DNA of 29,858 bases from Elusimicrobia bacterium UBA4817 (GCA_002402375.1 DHFT01000004.1:1-29858); one strand, 5' to 3'; counted from the first letter of the stretch, positions 17,901 through 27,766 are shown. A program made the numbers and translations. Notes: generated by a model not told the origin, from the letters alone.

Positions 17901-20900
17901 GGTCTGTTCTTACTTTTGATGGCACAGCAACTGTCGGCTCGGCATACACAAGTGCAACAAGAGGCGTCGGGTTCACAGCAAACGGAACATTCCAATTAGA
18001 CGATGCGTTTTATTTCGTGACGGTTTCTTCATCTGTTGATATGAATGTTCAGAAAAAACTGGAATTTAACGATACGCCGATTGGGACAAGGATGTTTGTT
18101 GAAAACGGCGGTTCGGTGCAAATGCTCGGCACACAGACAAATCCTACAGTTTCTACAAATGCGGTCGGAAGCACCTATTACGGATTTCAGTCATCGGGGT
18201 CTATTAATTTGAGCAATTACACATTTTCAAACTTGAAGTCATCGGGTCTGGAAATTTATCAGCAAGCAACCGTTGTTGACCTAAGTAGTGGCACATTCAA
18301 TACGATACAAGGGAGTGTGGATTCAAGTTATATCAGAGTAAACGGCATCACATCAAATAAGACATTTTACGGTTGTGCATTTAACGATACGACTGGCACG
18401 GCAAACTATAATATCAAAGCCGACGGAGCGGGCATCAACTGGACATTTCTCAACTGGTCGGGAGTGAAAGCGGGCGAAAGTTATGATTATGAAATAAACG
18501 GTGCGCAGATAAAATGGGATATTACTCCGCCGACGGTAACGGATTTGCAGGTGGGTGATGATGTTGTGAGGGTTGCGGCAGGGACGACTTACAATGTTGA
18601 TTTCTTTGATGATGGCAGCGGGCTGGATACAGTTCAGTATAGCGTTTGGACATTGCCGGCACAGACAGGGACAAATGTAAAACCCTGGACGAATATCGCG
18701 GTTCTTGGCGGGGCAACATATTATCAAACGGATTGGCAGGTTGCTTTTAATTCCCTCCTCTCACTTCCGACAACCAACTGGGTATCCGTCCGTGCGTGGG
18801 ATGTTGCAGGAAACACGCAGACAATAAATGATGTGTTTTATGTGATGAAGGACACCGTTCCGCCGATATCGGTTGTTACATATCCCATATCAGAACAAAA
18901 TTTAACGCTTTTGACGATTTCCGGCACAGCGAATGATAATTACGGATTAAATAAAGTAGAGATAAAAATCAAGAGATTATCCGATGAACAATATTGGACT
19001 GGAAGTAACTGGGGCGCTTCGGAGACATGGCTTCTTACTTCCGGCGTCAATCCATGGCAGTATTATGGGTTAAACGATTATTCTTATTTGACAGTCGGGA
19101 CATCATACTGGGTTGTCTCTCGTGCATCGGATACTGTCGGCAATGTTGAAACACCGGGGGCAGGCAACACATTCACATATAAATTGAAAAAGACAATCGC
19201 ATCGGGCAACTGGACGTCTACCGCAACATGGTTCGGCGGACAGATACCTCTTGACGGCGATGAAGTTATTATTAAAACCGGTCACAGCGTGAATTTGCTG
19301 AATAATACATCCAATCTTTATTCGTTAAATATAGAAAGCGGCGGAAATCTTGATTGGCCTTCTTCATATATGGTCAACATAACATCACAAAACGGCGGCG
19401 GGTTTTACAATTACGGTTCGCTGTCAAATGTGCTCGGAACTTGCTATTTTGACGAGCAAAAAGTTATCCTTTCAACAAGTTCACAGCAACTTGGCAGTTC
19501 TGTATTCTTTAATTTAGGCAGCACCGTTACATTGCAATCTGATGTAACATTCGGCTATGTCGGGCTCAATTCAGGCGGAAAACTGGATCCGGGCAGTTGG
19601 CAGATTAAAGTCAACGGCAACTGGCAGCAGGACGGAACATTTGTAGCGGGTAATTCAACGGTAACATTTACGGGAACGAACAACCAGAATATTGACGGAA
19701 CAGGCACATCCGTTGAACTCGCCAATTTCACAGTGAATTCGTCTTCCACCGTTACGCCGCTAAAATCACTTGGCGTAGACAATTTTACGATAATAAGCGG
19801 AACATTCGTAGCGGGTAATTACGAACATGCGGTAGCAGGTAACTTTACACAAACTGGGGGCGGTTTTGAAGCGAACACATCAACAATAACTTTTGACGGA
19901 ACGGGTGCTCAGACGGTTTCGGTTTTACCGGGCACCCTGTTCAAACATTTCCAGTATTCTGGCACCGGCTCGCTTACACCTCAATCAAATCTGGACATAA
20001 GCGGTAATTTCACGGAAGGTGCCGGGACATTCAACTGCGGGAATTACACCTATAATATCGGCGGGAACATAACAAACAATACCGGCTGGACTTTGGGCGG
20101 TAATTCAACTTTTATATTTGACGGAACATCTCCGCAGACAATGCTAAACGGAATCAATTTTGATAATGTTATTGTTAAGAACCCGACGAAAGTAGTATAT
20201 GCTGCCGATACATTATCGCAGCTCAAAAATCTTTCAATTGACCCCGGATGTTCGTTTGATTCTTCCGCTCTCGGCTATTTGGAAATTTTCGGCAACTTTA
20301 CCAGTTCGGGCATTTATGTCAACGGCGGGTCAACGACGACATTCTCACAGTCCGGAAACTCAACCATCTGGACGGTTGCGAACTCAACATTCAACAATGT
20401 GATAGTGCAGAAAAACACTGTGAGCGATGTTGTTACCTCGCAAACCGGTTTAAATATCGGCGGTGCGTTGAAAGTTAACTCCGGAACGCTGAATATGGGT
20501 TCAACGAGCCATATAATTCAGGGAGATACAATTGTTGACGGCGCCAATGCGCTCTTGGATATCGGCTCATCCACGACGACGCTTGTAGGTAATGTGCAGG
20601 TTATAAACGGCGGAACGCTTTTGCTGCCGAATGCCAATCCGCCGTCAATTCTTAAACTTGGTTATCCTTCAATAACGATTAATACCGGTGGATTTTTCGT
20701 TTCTCAATCATCAAACAATGTAATAACTTCAACTGCTCCCGGAAGTTCTTTTTATATTTTTCAATGCCAGGTATCAACCGTAAACATTACAGGGCTTACA
20801 GTAGAATCTGCCGGAAATTTCTTTGAAGGACTTCATTTGGACGGCAACGCACAAATTGTCAATCTCAATAACATACACTATAAAACACTTAAATCCGGCA

Positions 20901-23900
20901 GTAAAGCATTGTGCCTTCTCTACTCAACAATACCGGGGACTTTTACATTTACCGGACACGATTTTGACGCATCTGTATCTACAAATATTGGCGCATTTAA
21001 TTTAATAGGCGGTGGACTTGTGGTGATGCAGAACGCAACCGGCGCAAAAGCGGGAGCATCTTATGAAGACGACCCGAATGACCGGGTTTTCTGGGTTGGA
21101 ACTGATGCGATAACGGTGAACTATCCTGCGGGTGGCGAAACATTCGTCGTCGGTGCATCAACTTCAATCAAATGGACAACAAGCGGCTCAATCAAAAATG
21201 TCAAACTGGAATATTCAAAAGACGATTTCGCCAGCGCTAATTTCATAGCGAATGTATCAACCTCAGCGAGTTTCGGCAGTTACAACTGGGTCATCCCGAA
21301 TGATTCATCAACGACAATAAAACTCCGCGTCTCTGCGGTTAATTATCCTACTATCAACACCATATCAAATATTTTCACAATCCAGCCACCCGTTGCCGCA
21401 CCGTCCGGTTTAACAACTGCATTGCTCGGCACAACATCAATACAATGGAAATTTACGGATAATGCTTTGAACGAAACCGATTTGTACATTTCATCGGGTC
21501 CGGATGTCACAATGCGTCTGTCCGAAAATTTGGGTTTGCTTTCGGGCAACGGCGGCACAACCAGTTGGTGGGAAATAAATCTTTCAACAAATACGCAATA
21601 CACAAGATACGCCGAATCGCGAAATGCCGTCGGCAGTTCTTGGTCAGCGATGATTTCATCATACACTGCCTCCGCAATGCCAACAGGCACGAAAATAATA
21701 GCCCGTTCATCATACAGCGTTGAACTTGACTGGCAGCCCAACGGCAACCCCGAACCCGGCACGGATTACATCGTTTCGCATTCAACCCTTTCAGATTTTT
21801 CGTCTGAAATAAACGGAACGGCTTCAACATCAACATATATCGTTTCATCGCTGGACTCGGCGACGATATATTACTTCAAAGTCCGCTCCCGCAACGGCGA
21901 CCTTGTGATAAATCAACATTATGATTATCAACTTACAACCACCACGCTTGACGGTCTGCCGCCGACGGTGTCAATAACGGAGCCAGCCAATGGTTCTTAC
22001 AAAAATTACGCGTCCATATTTTCAGCGTATTACGGTCCGGTGTCCGACAATGTGGCTGTTTCAAGTGCGGTTATAAGCATGCGTATAAGCGGCGGAAATT
22101 ACACCAGCGGCCCCGCTTTTGATTCCGTCGCGCCGGTGTGGTTTGATTGCAACATACACCCGAGTTCCTGGACGTATCAACCGACGCCGTCGGATATATT
22201 GACATCCGGCACGATGTACGTGATTGAGGTGAAGGCGGTTGACCCGTCCGGCAATTGGTCGTCGGTCGCAACCAGTTCTTGCACATATGATAATACGATG
22301 CCGGTTTCTGAGGTTGTATTGCCTGCAAACGGTTCAATTATAAACTCACTTGCGACAATATCAGGAACAGCGTCCGACAATATCGGGGTGCAGAGTGTGG
22401 AGGTACAGATACAACGGCTTTCCGACGGGTCATATTGGACAGGCGCCGGGTGGAGCGTTGAGATATGGCTTCCTGCAACGGGAACAAGTGCGTGGAATTA
22501 TACGGGTTTGACAACTGCTGATTTGACCAGCGGGACATCTTATCAAATCGTAAGCCATGTGACAGATTTTGCCGTTAACACTTCAACATTAATTATCGGT
22601 TCAGTTATATTTACATATCAGGCGCCGGTTGTTCCGCCGTCTGCACCGACATTAACTGCGACGGAAGTTACAAATTTATCTATAAAGTGGGTCTGGACCG
22701 ATGTTGCAAACGAGCAGGGATATTATGTTTATACAAGCACCGGCGGATTTTTAACATCAGTTTCCGCGGACACAGTAAATTATACGGAAACCGGGTTTTT
22801 ACCGAACACACAGTACAGCCGGTATGTAGAAGCATATAATGTTAGCGGAACAAGCACATCAGCCGTTATTTCAAAATACACGATTGCGGCGCTTCCGACA
22901 AGTTTTGTTTGCAGTAGTAAGGATTACAACTGGCTCGCACTTTCATGGTCAGCGAATGGCAATCCGGCCGGAACAATTTACGAACTTTATCGTTCTACCA
23001 GTAATCTTGCTTCTGACTTCTTGCTTCTTGCTTCCAGTATCTCACTTTCTTACACCGACGCAGGACTATCGCAACTTACGACATATTATTACCGGATTTA
23101 TTCGGTTAATGCGGAAAGCGTTAAAACGGGTCCTGCGGAATTAACGGTTCAGACGCTTAACTCCGTCATCAAAGGTCCCGTATCCGGCAAAGTGACACAA
23201 TCCGACGGCACTGCTATACTTGGAGTGTTAGTTCAGTTATATGACAATGAGGGGACGGTAAAACTCGGCGAAACAACAACGGTATCCGACGGAACATATC
23301 TTTTTGATAATCTTGATGACGGATTATATCAGATTGCGTGCAGTTGGCTTGTCAACGAAATTGAGTCGGTGGTGTATAAAACGGACATACCCGAAAACAG
23401 CAAGGATGTTTTATTCACGCTTGAAATACAGTATCAGTTAGCGCAGTTAGTTGGCAAAATCACGCTCGGCAGCCGCGCGAATTTTGTATCTGGAAAGTTT
23501 GCGCCGGCTCAACAGCCGTTTGTTGAACTTTTACAACGCGGCCGGGTAATAGCGAAAATAGATGCGGACACTTCCGGTGATTACGCGATACCTAATTTAC
23601 TGCCCGGAAAATACGTTGTGAGGGCGTTCAACGGCGTTCAGATGTCCGAGCCGACGGAAATTAAAGTAAGCGAAGGCGAAAAGGTAATGCTTAATTTCAG
23701 ATGGGCATTGGGACTTCAAGATAGCGAGGTCTATTCATATCCCAATCCGTGGAAGCAAGGTCAGAGTTTACCGACAATCCGGTATAAAGCGAACACAAAT
23801 CACACGGCAACTTTAAGGATTTATAATATCGCCGGCGAACTTGTCCGGGAAATTAAAGGCGACGGTAGTGAGTTCGGAGTTTCTTCCGTTAAAAAAATTC

Positions 23901-24031
23901 CGTGGGATTTGAGAAATGATGATGATTCTGAAGTTGCATCCGGCGTCTATATTTATATTCTTGAACTTAAAGAGACCGCCGACGACGGCGAAAAAGCGAC
24001 GGTGAAGAAAAAGATAGCCATAATTAAGTGA
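14963..24031 (+). CDS. Giant multidomain secreted protein (about 3022 aa), candidate surface adhesin
   Basis: Signal peptide with core FNFLLLTCLNAA. Then: a beta-propeller-like region (about 40-378) with repeated S-I-A-I-D-x-x-G-x-x-H-I-A-Y motifs; an Fn3 domain (380-500); a WDSPNTW/G8-like segment (506-580); NosD-type right-handed beta-helix repeats rich in Asn/Ser (about 697-845); Ig-like domains near 1190-1410, one of which recurs at about 2440-2555; a second SGNWTSTATW segment (about 1412) leading to long beta-helix-like GNFT/ITFDGTG repeats to about 2010; a PAGGETF KNH-like domain (2050-2130); Fn3 domains; two carboxypeptidase-regulatory-like domains (about 2735-2910); and a C-terminal FlgD/T9SS-like Ig domain (PNPWKQG...IYNIAGELV...ASGVYIYILE...KIAIIK). 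ATG 14963 is used because the promoter overlaps any earlier start. Probably surface-exposed. It lies just after the motor cluster and shares its promoter type with the response regulator. Confidence 0.85.
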   Translation: MKKYSKILKLLFSSVPSFLTFNFLLLTCLNAAVSFSSSTIDATGAGYFTQIVVDKDGGRHAIYATSLDSVRYSSAPANGSWGPFTTVFDGACTTWISVAIDTTTVPNKLHLSAYNSTLGDVVYSSATIGASSIIWSSSTVNSTNDVGGYSSIAIDSLGNPHIAYRDKTIGVLKYSSYSVTNGWQSYTVDDTPGTDSGLFTSIKIGQDGLRHIVYGSYGADYDLKIATKAAVGWSTSTIVSAGSVGTYCSLAIEPNGDLHVSCKDETGGYLKYIKRLSGVWQSEIIVDNFIGNGNLWNTIGIGANNSVHIAYYDTINTDLKHAQYEGSWSTQTVWGSGSNVGEYASLYLQNFVSSATVNIACYNSTLGDAIAFKGEYPPSDTTAPAGISNLTALKGANNGEIVLNWTSPGDDGTVGNLTGQFEIEYTTGGIITNANYYSPPPQMFAFTISTTNLAPLTACTTTIYNLIPGATYYFAIKSKDDANNISVWNSSDDVVSVNTAAFVNIPSVVKSVIGGGWDSPNTWEYGSVPWPSQGVQIQSGHIITSYRNDTNVTCSTITIFGTLQFDGAVANRSMLVAGNVDIQSGGQFLMPPNTGYISALKIKCDTDGQYGIIVNDGGKFDVQGTTTTTPSTRNCLIASDNPSYKTYIRNLSQTETNFNMYYVEVSSVGANAVGKYGITFDGAGTRGKINYCSIHNGFAGIYLYQTSNNTITNNSCYNFEYGIYLNYSSSNTLSNNNSFSNYYDGIYLYNGCNNTLNNNNCSSNSDNGIDLYSSNNTLSNNNCYSNTNYGIYLYNSSNNILSSNNCYFNLYGIFILISYNNILNNNNCYSNTSHGIHTRSSSNNTAVNCELGKSGNNSSGDIGYYGGVVSKLTLKSCNLYSTTKVNTTGMDTAGSYLVSYNQDGTQGTTKIWGDYSIPSGSTGTFNYVEPLYVSTATLPNSTLKGTGSITYPTTNDNLTLTELWEVKYNGSSFDVRRGTWSVLTFDGTATVGSAYTSATRGVGFTANGTFQLDDAFYFVTVSSSVDMNVQKKLEFNDTPIGTRMFVENGGSVQMLGTQTNPTVSTNAVGSTYYGFQSSGSINLSNYTFSNLKSSGLEIYQQATVVDLSSGTFNTIQGSVDSSYIRVNGITSNKTFYGCAFNDTTGTANYNIKADGAGINWTFLNWSGVKAGESYDYEINGAQIKWDITPPTVTDLQVGDDVVRVAAGTTYNVDFFDDGSGLDTVQYSVWTLPAQTGTNVKPWTNIAVLGGATYYQTDWQVAFNSLLSLPTTNWVSVRAWDVAGNTQTINDVFYVMKDTVPPISVVTYPISEQNLTLLTISGTANDNYGLNKVEIKIKRLSDEQYWTGSNWGASETWLLTSGVNPWQYYGLNDYSYLTVGTSYWVVSRASDTVGNVETPGAGNTFTYKLKKTIASGNWTSTATWFGGQIPLDGDEVIIKTGHSVNLLNNTSNLYSLNIESGGNLDWPSSYMVNITSQNGGGFYNYGSLSNVLGTCYFDEQKVILSTSSQQLGSSVFFNLGSTVTLQSDVTFGYVGLNSGGKLDPGSWQIKVNGNWQQDGTFVAGNSTVTFTGTNNQNIDGTGTSVELANFTVNSSSTVTPLKSLGVDNFTIISGTFVAGNYEHAVAGNFTQTGGGFEANTSTITFDGTGAQTVSVLPGTLFKHFQYSGTGSLTPQSNLDISGNFTEGAGTFNCGNYTYNIGGNITNNTGWTLGGNSTFIFDGTSPQTMLNGINFDNVIVKNPTKVVYAADTLSQLKNLSIDPGCSFDSSALGYLEIFGNFTSSGIYVNGGSTTTFSQSGNSTIWTVANSTFNNVIVQKNTVSDVVTSQTGLNIGGALKVNSGTLNMGSTSHIIQGDTIVDGANALLDIGSSTTTLVGNVQVINGGTLLLPNANPPSILKLGYPSITINTGGFFVSQSSNNVITSTAPGSSFYIFQCQVSTVNITGLTVESAGNFFEGLHLDGNAQIVNLNNIHYKTLKSGSKALCLLYSTIPGTFTFTGHDFDASVSTNIGAFNLIGGGLVVMQNATGAKAGASYEDDPNDRVFWVGTDAITVNYPAGGETFVVGASTSIKWTTSGSIKNVKLEYSKDDFASANFIANVSTSASFGSYNWVIPNDSSTTIKLRVSAVNYPTINTISNIFTIQPPVAAPSGLTTALLGTTSIQWKFTDNALNETDLYISSGPDVTMRLSENLGLLSGNGGTTSWWEINLSTNTQYTRYAESRNAVGSSWSAMISSYTASAMPTGTKIIARSSYSVELDWQPNGNPEPGTDYIVSHSTLSDFSSEINGTASTSTYIVSSLDSATIYYFKVRSRNGDLVINQHYDYQLTTTTLDGLPPTVSITEPANGSYKNYASIFSAYYGPVSDNVAVSSAVISMRISGGNYTSGPAFDSVAPVWFDCNIHPSSWTYQPTPSDILTSGTMYVIEVKAVDPSGNWSSVATSSCTYDNTMPVSEVVLPANGSIINSLATISGTASDNIGVQSVEVQIQRLSDGSYWTGAGWSVEIWLPATGTSAWNYTGLTTADLTSGTSYQIVSHVTDFAVNTSTLIIGSVIFTYQAPVVPPSAPTLTATEVTNLSIKWVWTDVANEQGYYVYTSTGGFLTSVSADTVNYTETGFLPNTQYSRYVEAYNVSGTSTSAVISKYTIAALPTSFVCSSKDYNWLALSWSANGNPAGTIYELYRSTSNLASDFLLLASSISLSYTDAGLSQLTTYYYRIYSVNAESVKTGPAELTVQTLNSVIKGPVSGKVTQSDGTAILGVLVQLYDNEGTVKLGETTTVSDGTYLFDNLDDGLYQIACSWLVNEIESVVYKTDIPENSKDVLFTLEIQYQLAQLVGKITLGSRANFVSGKFAPAQQPFVELLQRGRVIAKIDADTSGDYAIPNLLPGKYVVRAFNGVQMSEPTEIKVSEGEKVMLNFRWALGLQDSEVYSYPNPWKQGQSLPTIRYKANTNHTATLRIYNIAGELVREIKGDGSEFGVSSVKKIPWDLRNDDDSEVASGVYIYILELKETADDGEKATVKKKIAIIK
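15018..15045. repeat. TAACTTT heptamer run in the giant gene's signal-peptide codons
   Basis: Reads TAACCTT, TAACTTT, TTACTTT, TAACCTG: a 7-bp period that encodes the hydrophobic core of the signal peptide. Single-arm version of the pattern in neighbouring genes. Confidence 0.55.
17050..17500 (+). repeat. Tandem coding repeats for a NosD-type beta-helix
   Basis: Six to seven imperfect repeats of roughly 66-69 bp (22-23 aa) with consensus GIYLYNSSNNTLSNNNCYSN. They form a right-handed parallel beta-helix with Asn ladders. This segment is visibly more AT-rich than its surroundings. Confidence 0.85.
23006..23034. repeat. CTTGCTT/CTTCTTG heptamer insertion inside an Fn3 domain of the giant protein
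   Basis: CTTGCTTCTGACTTCTTGC followed by further TTCTTGC words, 7-bp period, in frame, encoding LASDFLLLASS in a loop of the YELYRST...YTDAGL Fn3 domain. Confidence 0.55.
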
Positions 24032-24038
24032 TACGAGG

Positions 24039-24101
24039 TGTCATTCTGAGGCGAAGCCGAAGAATCTCAAAACGAGATGTTTCGTTTCACTCAACATGAC
24101 A
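24039..24101. repeat. Palindromic intergenic repeat (TGTCATTCTGAG type)
   Basis: TGTCATTCTGAG (24039-24050) pairs with CTCAACATGACA (24090-24101); inner hairpin ATCTC-AAAAC-GAGAT. Begins 8 bp after the giant gene's stop. No U-run, so a terminator role is not supported, but it could protect mRNA ends. Confidence 0.8.
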
Positions 24102-24119
24102 AGCCAAAGCGAGAAAAAA

Positions 24120-25895
24120 ATGAAAAAAATAATCTGTTATCTGTGTTTATCTGTGGTTATCTGTGGTTTCTGTTTTGCATTAGAAATAAAAAGTATTTCC
24201 GTAACTGACCAACTGGGCAGTGTAAGAAGTAATTATTCCAATACGGAAAAAGTAAATCTTAATGCAACCGTTTTCAACGATATTATTACCGACCGAATCA
24301 GTTTCAAGTTTGAAATAAAAGACCCGGCGGGTGCTGTCCGGTTTACTCACACCGGTAATTCAATTCCGGGAACAATCGGAAACGGCGGCTCGTCGGTGAA
24401 ATATATTCCCATAACTAATTTTTTCTCAACCAGCGGAAATTACAAACTTACAGTTATGGCGAATACGGTTTCCAAAGAAACATTATTTTCCGTTTATTCA
24501 CCGAATATCACGCCGACATATCCTTCAAATTACGCCCGGGATTTAACGGATAAGCCGCTTGTTTTCAGATGGGTTGCATCCGGTGCGGCAAAATACAAAA
24601 TATATGTGGCGCTTGATGCGGCATTTTTTAACACGCTCCTTACCGCCGAAACGGCGCTTTTGCAGTATAGTTATCCCGATAATCCCGCCGATGTGAGGCA
24701 AAAACTTTCCGCCGGCACAATATATTACTGGAAAGTTGAGGGGCTTGACGCCGCAGGCAACATAGTCGCAAAAATGTCCTCGCCTTCCAATTTCACTATA
24801 AAGTCAACGGCAATAACCATTGCCGCAAAAGACCTCGCTGTTCTGGATATAGTGCCTGTCCCGTATCAGCCGAAAGTGACGGTCAGCATAAAAAATCAGG
24901 GCGGTAAGACGGAAAATGCGGTTCCGCTGTCATTATACTTGAACGGAATGCTGGTCGGCACTCAAAATATAGATATAATCTCCGTCGGCGAAACGAAGAA
25001 TTTAAGTTTTCTTGTGAATAATTCCGGACTCGTTATAGCGCTCGCTTCTTTGACTTTTGAGGACGATAATATAAAAAATAATACCCTGACGAAGCAAATT
25101 TCCGTTTATGCACCCGTTGTAGTTTCAACCGCTCCGGCAATAGTTGAAAAAGCGAAAATATTAGGCACGGTGATGACCTCTGACGGAAAAAAACTTTCCG
25201 ATGCGGTTATAAATTTTGACGGTCAATCAAAAGGAACGGTTCTGACCAACAAAGGCGGCGAGTATAAAATAGAAAATCTACCTCTCGGCGAATACAAACT
25301 TACTGCCTCGGCAAGTGGATATATTGAAGCAGAGATAGTTGTAAAAGCGGACAAATTAAAAGCATATACAAATGTTGATTTTAAGTTGAAACCGGTAGTT
25401 GCAGACCTTGGTCTGCCTGAAGTCGTCGGAATTATCAAGGGGCTTGTGGCTGACGAAAATAAAAAAGGTCTCGCGGGCATAGAGGTTGTTCTTCTGAAAA
25501 AAGACAAAAAGGGCAAAGCCGAAGAATACCAAAAAATGCTTACCGCTCAAAACGGTTATTACAAATTTTTAGATGTTTCATCCGGCGAGTATGTTTTATC
25601 GGTTAAAAACGATGCTTACGAAAATGCGGAAATCCCGGTTGAGTTAAAGGACGGAAAAACGGAGATAAAAGACATCAAATTAAATGCCAAAAAAGAAGAG
25701 GTTGCCGACTACTCAAAGGACTTGAAAAAATTGTGGGCTAAATTGAAAGGTTTAATTAAAGATGAAAAAATATTATCGCAATTAGACGGCTACGAAGTTT
25801 CCGGCATAGAAACAAAAGCCGATGTCAATAAAATAATTTCCGAGTTGGAAAAAGGCGATGCAAAGATAACGGGTTTGGAAATCACAGCGGAGTAA
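24120..25895 (+). CDS. Exported CARDB and carboxypeptidase-regulatory-domain protein
   Basis: 591 aa from ATG 24120. Signal peptide MKKIICYLCLSVVICGFCFA is encoded by ATCTGTGGTT 10-bp words. Order: beta-sandwich (about 25-125), Fn3-like domain with RWVASGAAKYKIYVALD and GTIYYWKVEGLDAAGN (127-230), CARDB-like domain (DLAVLDIVPVPYQPKVTVSIKNQGG, about 238-340), two carboxypeptidase-regulatory-like domains (about 343-423 and 435-520, with GGEYKIENLPLGEYKLTASASGY and NGYYKFLDVSSGEYVLSV), then a Lys-rich helical tail. No enzyme motif is seen; it looks like a structural envelope or surface protein. The upstream ATG 24096 lies in the intergenic repeat and is less likely. Five bases separate it from the FecR-domain gene. 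Confidence 0.8.
   Translation: MKKIICYLCLSVVICGFCFALEIKSISVTDQLGSVRSNYSNTEKVNLNATVFNDIITDRISFKFEIKDPAGAVRFTHTGNSIPGTIGNGGSSVKYIPITNFFSTSGNYKLTVMANTVSKETLFSVYSPNITPTYPSNYARDLTDKPLVFRWVASGAAKYKIYVALDAAFFNTLLTAETALLQYSYPDNPADVRQKLSAGTIYYWKVEGLDAAGNIVAKMSSPSNFTIKSTAITIAAKDLAVLDIVPVPYQPKVTVSIKNQGGKTENAVPLSLYLNGMLVGTQNIDIISVGETKNLSFLVNNSGLVIALASLTFEDDNIKNNTLTKQISVYAPVVVSTAPAIVEKAKILGTVMTSDGKKLSDAVINFDGQSKGTVLTNKGGEYKIENLPLGEYKLTASASGYIEAEIVVKADKLKAYTNVDFKLKPVVADLGLPEVVGIIKGLVADENKKGLAGIEVVLLKKDKKGKAEEYQKMLTAQNGYYKFLDVSSGEYVLSVKNDAYENAEIPVELKDGKTEIKDIKLNAKKEEVADYSKDLKKLWAKLKGLIKDEKILSQLDGYEVSGIETKADVNKIISELEKGDAKITGLEITAE
24132..24171. repeat. ATCTGTGGTT tandem words encoding the signal peptide
   Basis: Four 10-bp units (ATCTGTTATC, TGTGTTTATC, TGTGGTTATC, TGTGGTTTCT) starting four codons after ATG 24120. 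Same word family as the rnfD-rnfG intergenic repeat (861-891), here used as coding sequence. Confidence 0.75.
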
Positions 25896-25899
25896 AATT

Positions 25900-26958
<1,059 letters not shown>

Positions 26959-26964
26959 AAAAAC

Positions 26965-27051
26965 CAAAGGCGTAAGAAGGTAGAGGGTAAAAGATAGACG
27001 ATAAGACAAGCCAGATTTTTCGTCTACCGTCTACCGCAGTTGAAGTATCAG
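26965..27051. repeat. Stem-loop repeat family A, copy 4
   Basis: AAAGGCGTAAGAAGGTAGA at the left, complementary CGTCTACCGTCTACCGC at the right, right end GTTGAAGTATCAG running into ATG 27052. Precedes the second promoter cassette. Confidence 0.85.
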
Positions 27052-27072
27052 ATGTGTAAAAAATCACATTGA
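27052..27072 (+). other. Mini-ORF MCKKSH in the promoter cassette
   Basis: ATG TGT AAA AAA TCA CAT TGA; counterpart of MCKNSH at 14907-14927. Overlaps the palindrome and the -35 box, so coding is doubtful. Confidence 0.3.
27053..27068. promoter_or_regulatory. CRP/FNR-family-like palindromic operator, second copy
   Basis: TGTGTAAAAAATCACA abuts the -35 box exactly as at 14908-14923. Its conservation in two otherwise different upstream regions suggests a shared regulator. Confidence 0.55.
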
Positions 27073-27097
27073 CAAAACCCCGAAAATACTTTATACT
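27069..27097 (+). promoter_or_regulatory. Sigma-70-type promoter of the response-regulator gene
   Basis: TTGACA (27069-27074), 17-bp spacer, TATACT (27092-27097). From the mini-ORF ATG to the -10 region, only about 4 of 48 bases differ from the giant gene's promoter. The leader continues with TTAGGAT words and the ribosome site GGAGGA (27131-27136). Confidence 0.8.
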
Positions 27098-27139
27098 TAT
27101 ATTAGGATAATTAGGATTTTTAGGATTATTGGAGGACGA

Positions 27140-27733
27140 ATGAAACCGTTAACAACCTATCAGATTTCACAGATGGTAAATGTTGACATTACGACGGTTA
27201 TTGATTGGATTGACAAAGGGATGCTTAAGGCGTACAAGACGCCCGGCGGGCACAGAAGAATAAAATGGGACGAGTTAATTGAGTTTATTAAAAAGTACGA
27301 AATGCCAATCCCCGATGTCATTGCGACCTCTTCTGCCATGTCATTGCGAGACGCAGCCGTGGCAATCCCCAAAAAAATCCTTATCGTTGATGATAATGAA
27401 GATATTCTGGAGTTCATTTCCCGTGCAATTAAAAAATTTATAAAGAATGTAAAAATTGAAACTATAACAGAGGGCTTTATCGCCGGAAAAAGAATAGCGG
27501 AGTTCAAACCGGATTTGCTTGTCCTTGACATTCATCTGCCCGGAATGAACGGATTTGAGGTTTTAGGATATCTTGATAAATCAGAAAAACAAATGAAAAT
27601 TTTAGCAATCACTGCGTATCCGTCAAAAGAAACGAAAGAAAAAATTCTTAAATCGGGCGCCGACGATTATCTCGCAAAACCTTTTACGGTAGAGGCGCTG
27701 AAACAAAAAATGGGAAAACTTTTTGGACCGTAA
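27140..27733 (+). CDS. Response regulator with N-terminal MerR/excisionase-type HTH
   Basis: 197 aa. The N-terminal domain (1-52) is a MerR/excisionase-like winged helix: TTYQISQMVNVDITTVIDWI and KTPGGHRRIKWDELIEFI. The REC domain (79-197) has Asp84/Asp85, phosphoacceptor Asp130 in LLVLDIHLPGMNG, Thr158 and Lys180 (YLAKPF), so it is complete. The linker (about 56-78) is encoded by a repeat with two GTCATTGCGA copies. DNA-binding head before REC is the reverse of the usual order but seen in many uncultivated phyla. GGAGGA supports the start. Partner kinase is probably the next gene. It may regulate the secreted-protein genes; this is inference. Confidence 0.9.
   Translation: MKPLTTYQISQMVNVDITTVIDWIDKGMLKAYKTPGGHRRIKWDELIEFIKKYEMPIPDVIATSSAMSLRDAAVAIPKKILIVDDNEDILEFISRAIKKFIKNVKIETITEGFIAGKRIAEFKPDLLVLDIHLPGMNGFEVLGYLDKSEKQMKILAITAYPSKETKEKILKSGADDYLAKPFTVEALKQKMGKLFGP
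27312..27371. repeat. GTCATTGCGA palindromic repeat inside the response regulator linker
   Basis: GTCATTGCGA at 27317-27326 and 27340-27349, followed by CCGTGGCAATCCCC whose GCAAT pairs with ATTGC. In frame, encoding the interdomain linker. Confidence 0.7.
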
Positions 27734-27766
27734 AAATCCGTAACATAACGGTTTAACTATAAGATA

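Noticed and set aside
24039..24101. Rho-independent terminator after the giant gene
   Set aside because: Hairpin is present but no U-run follows; matches the dispersed repeat style.
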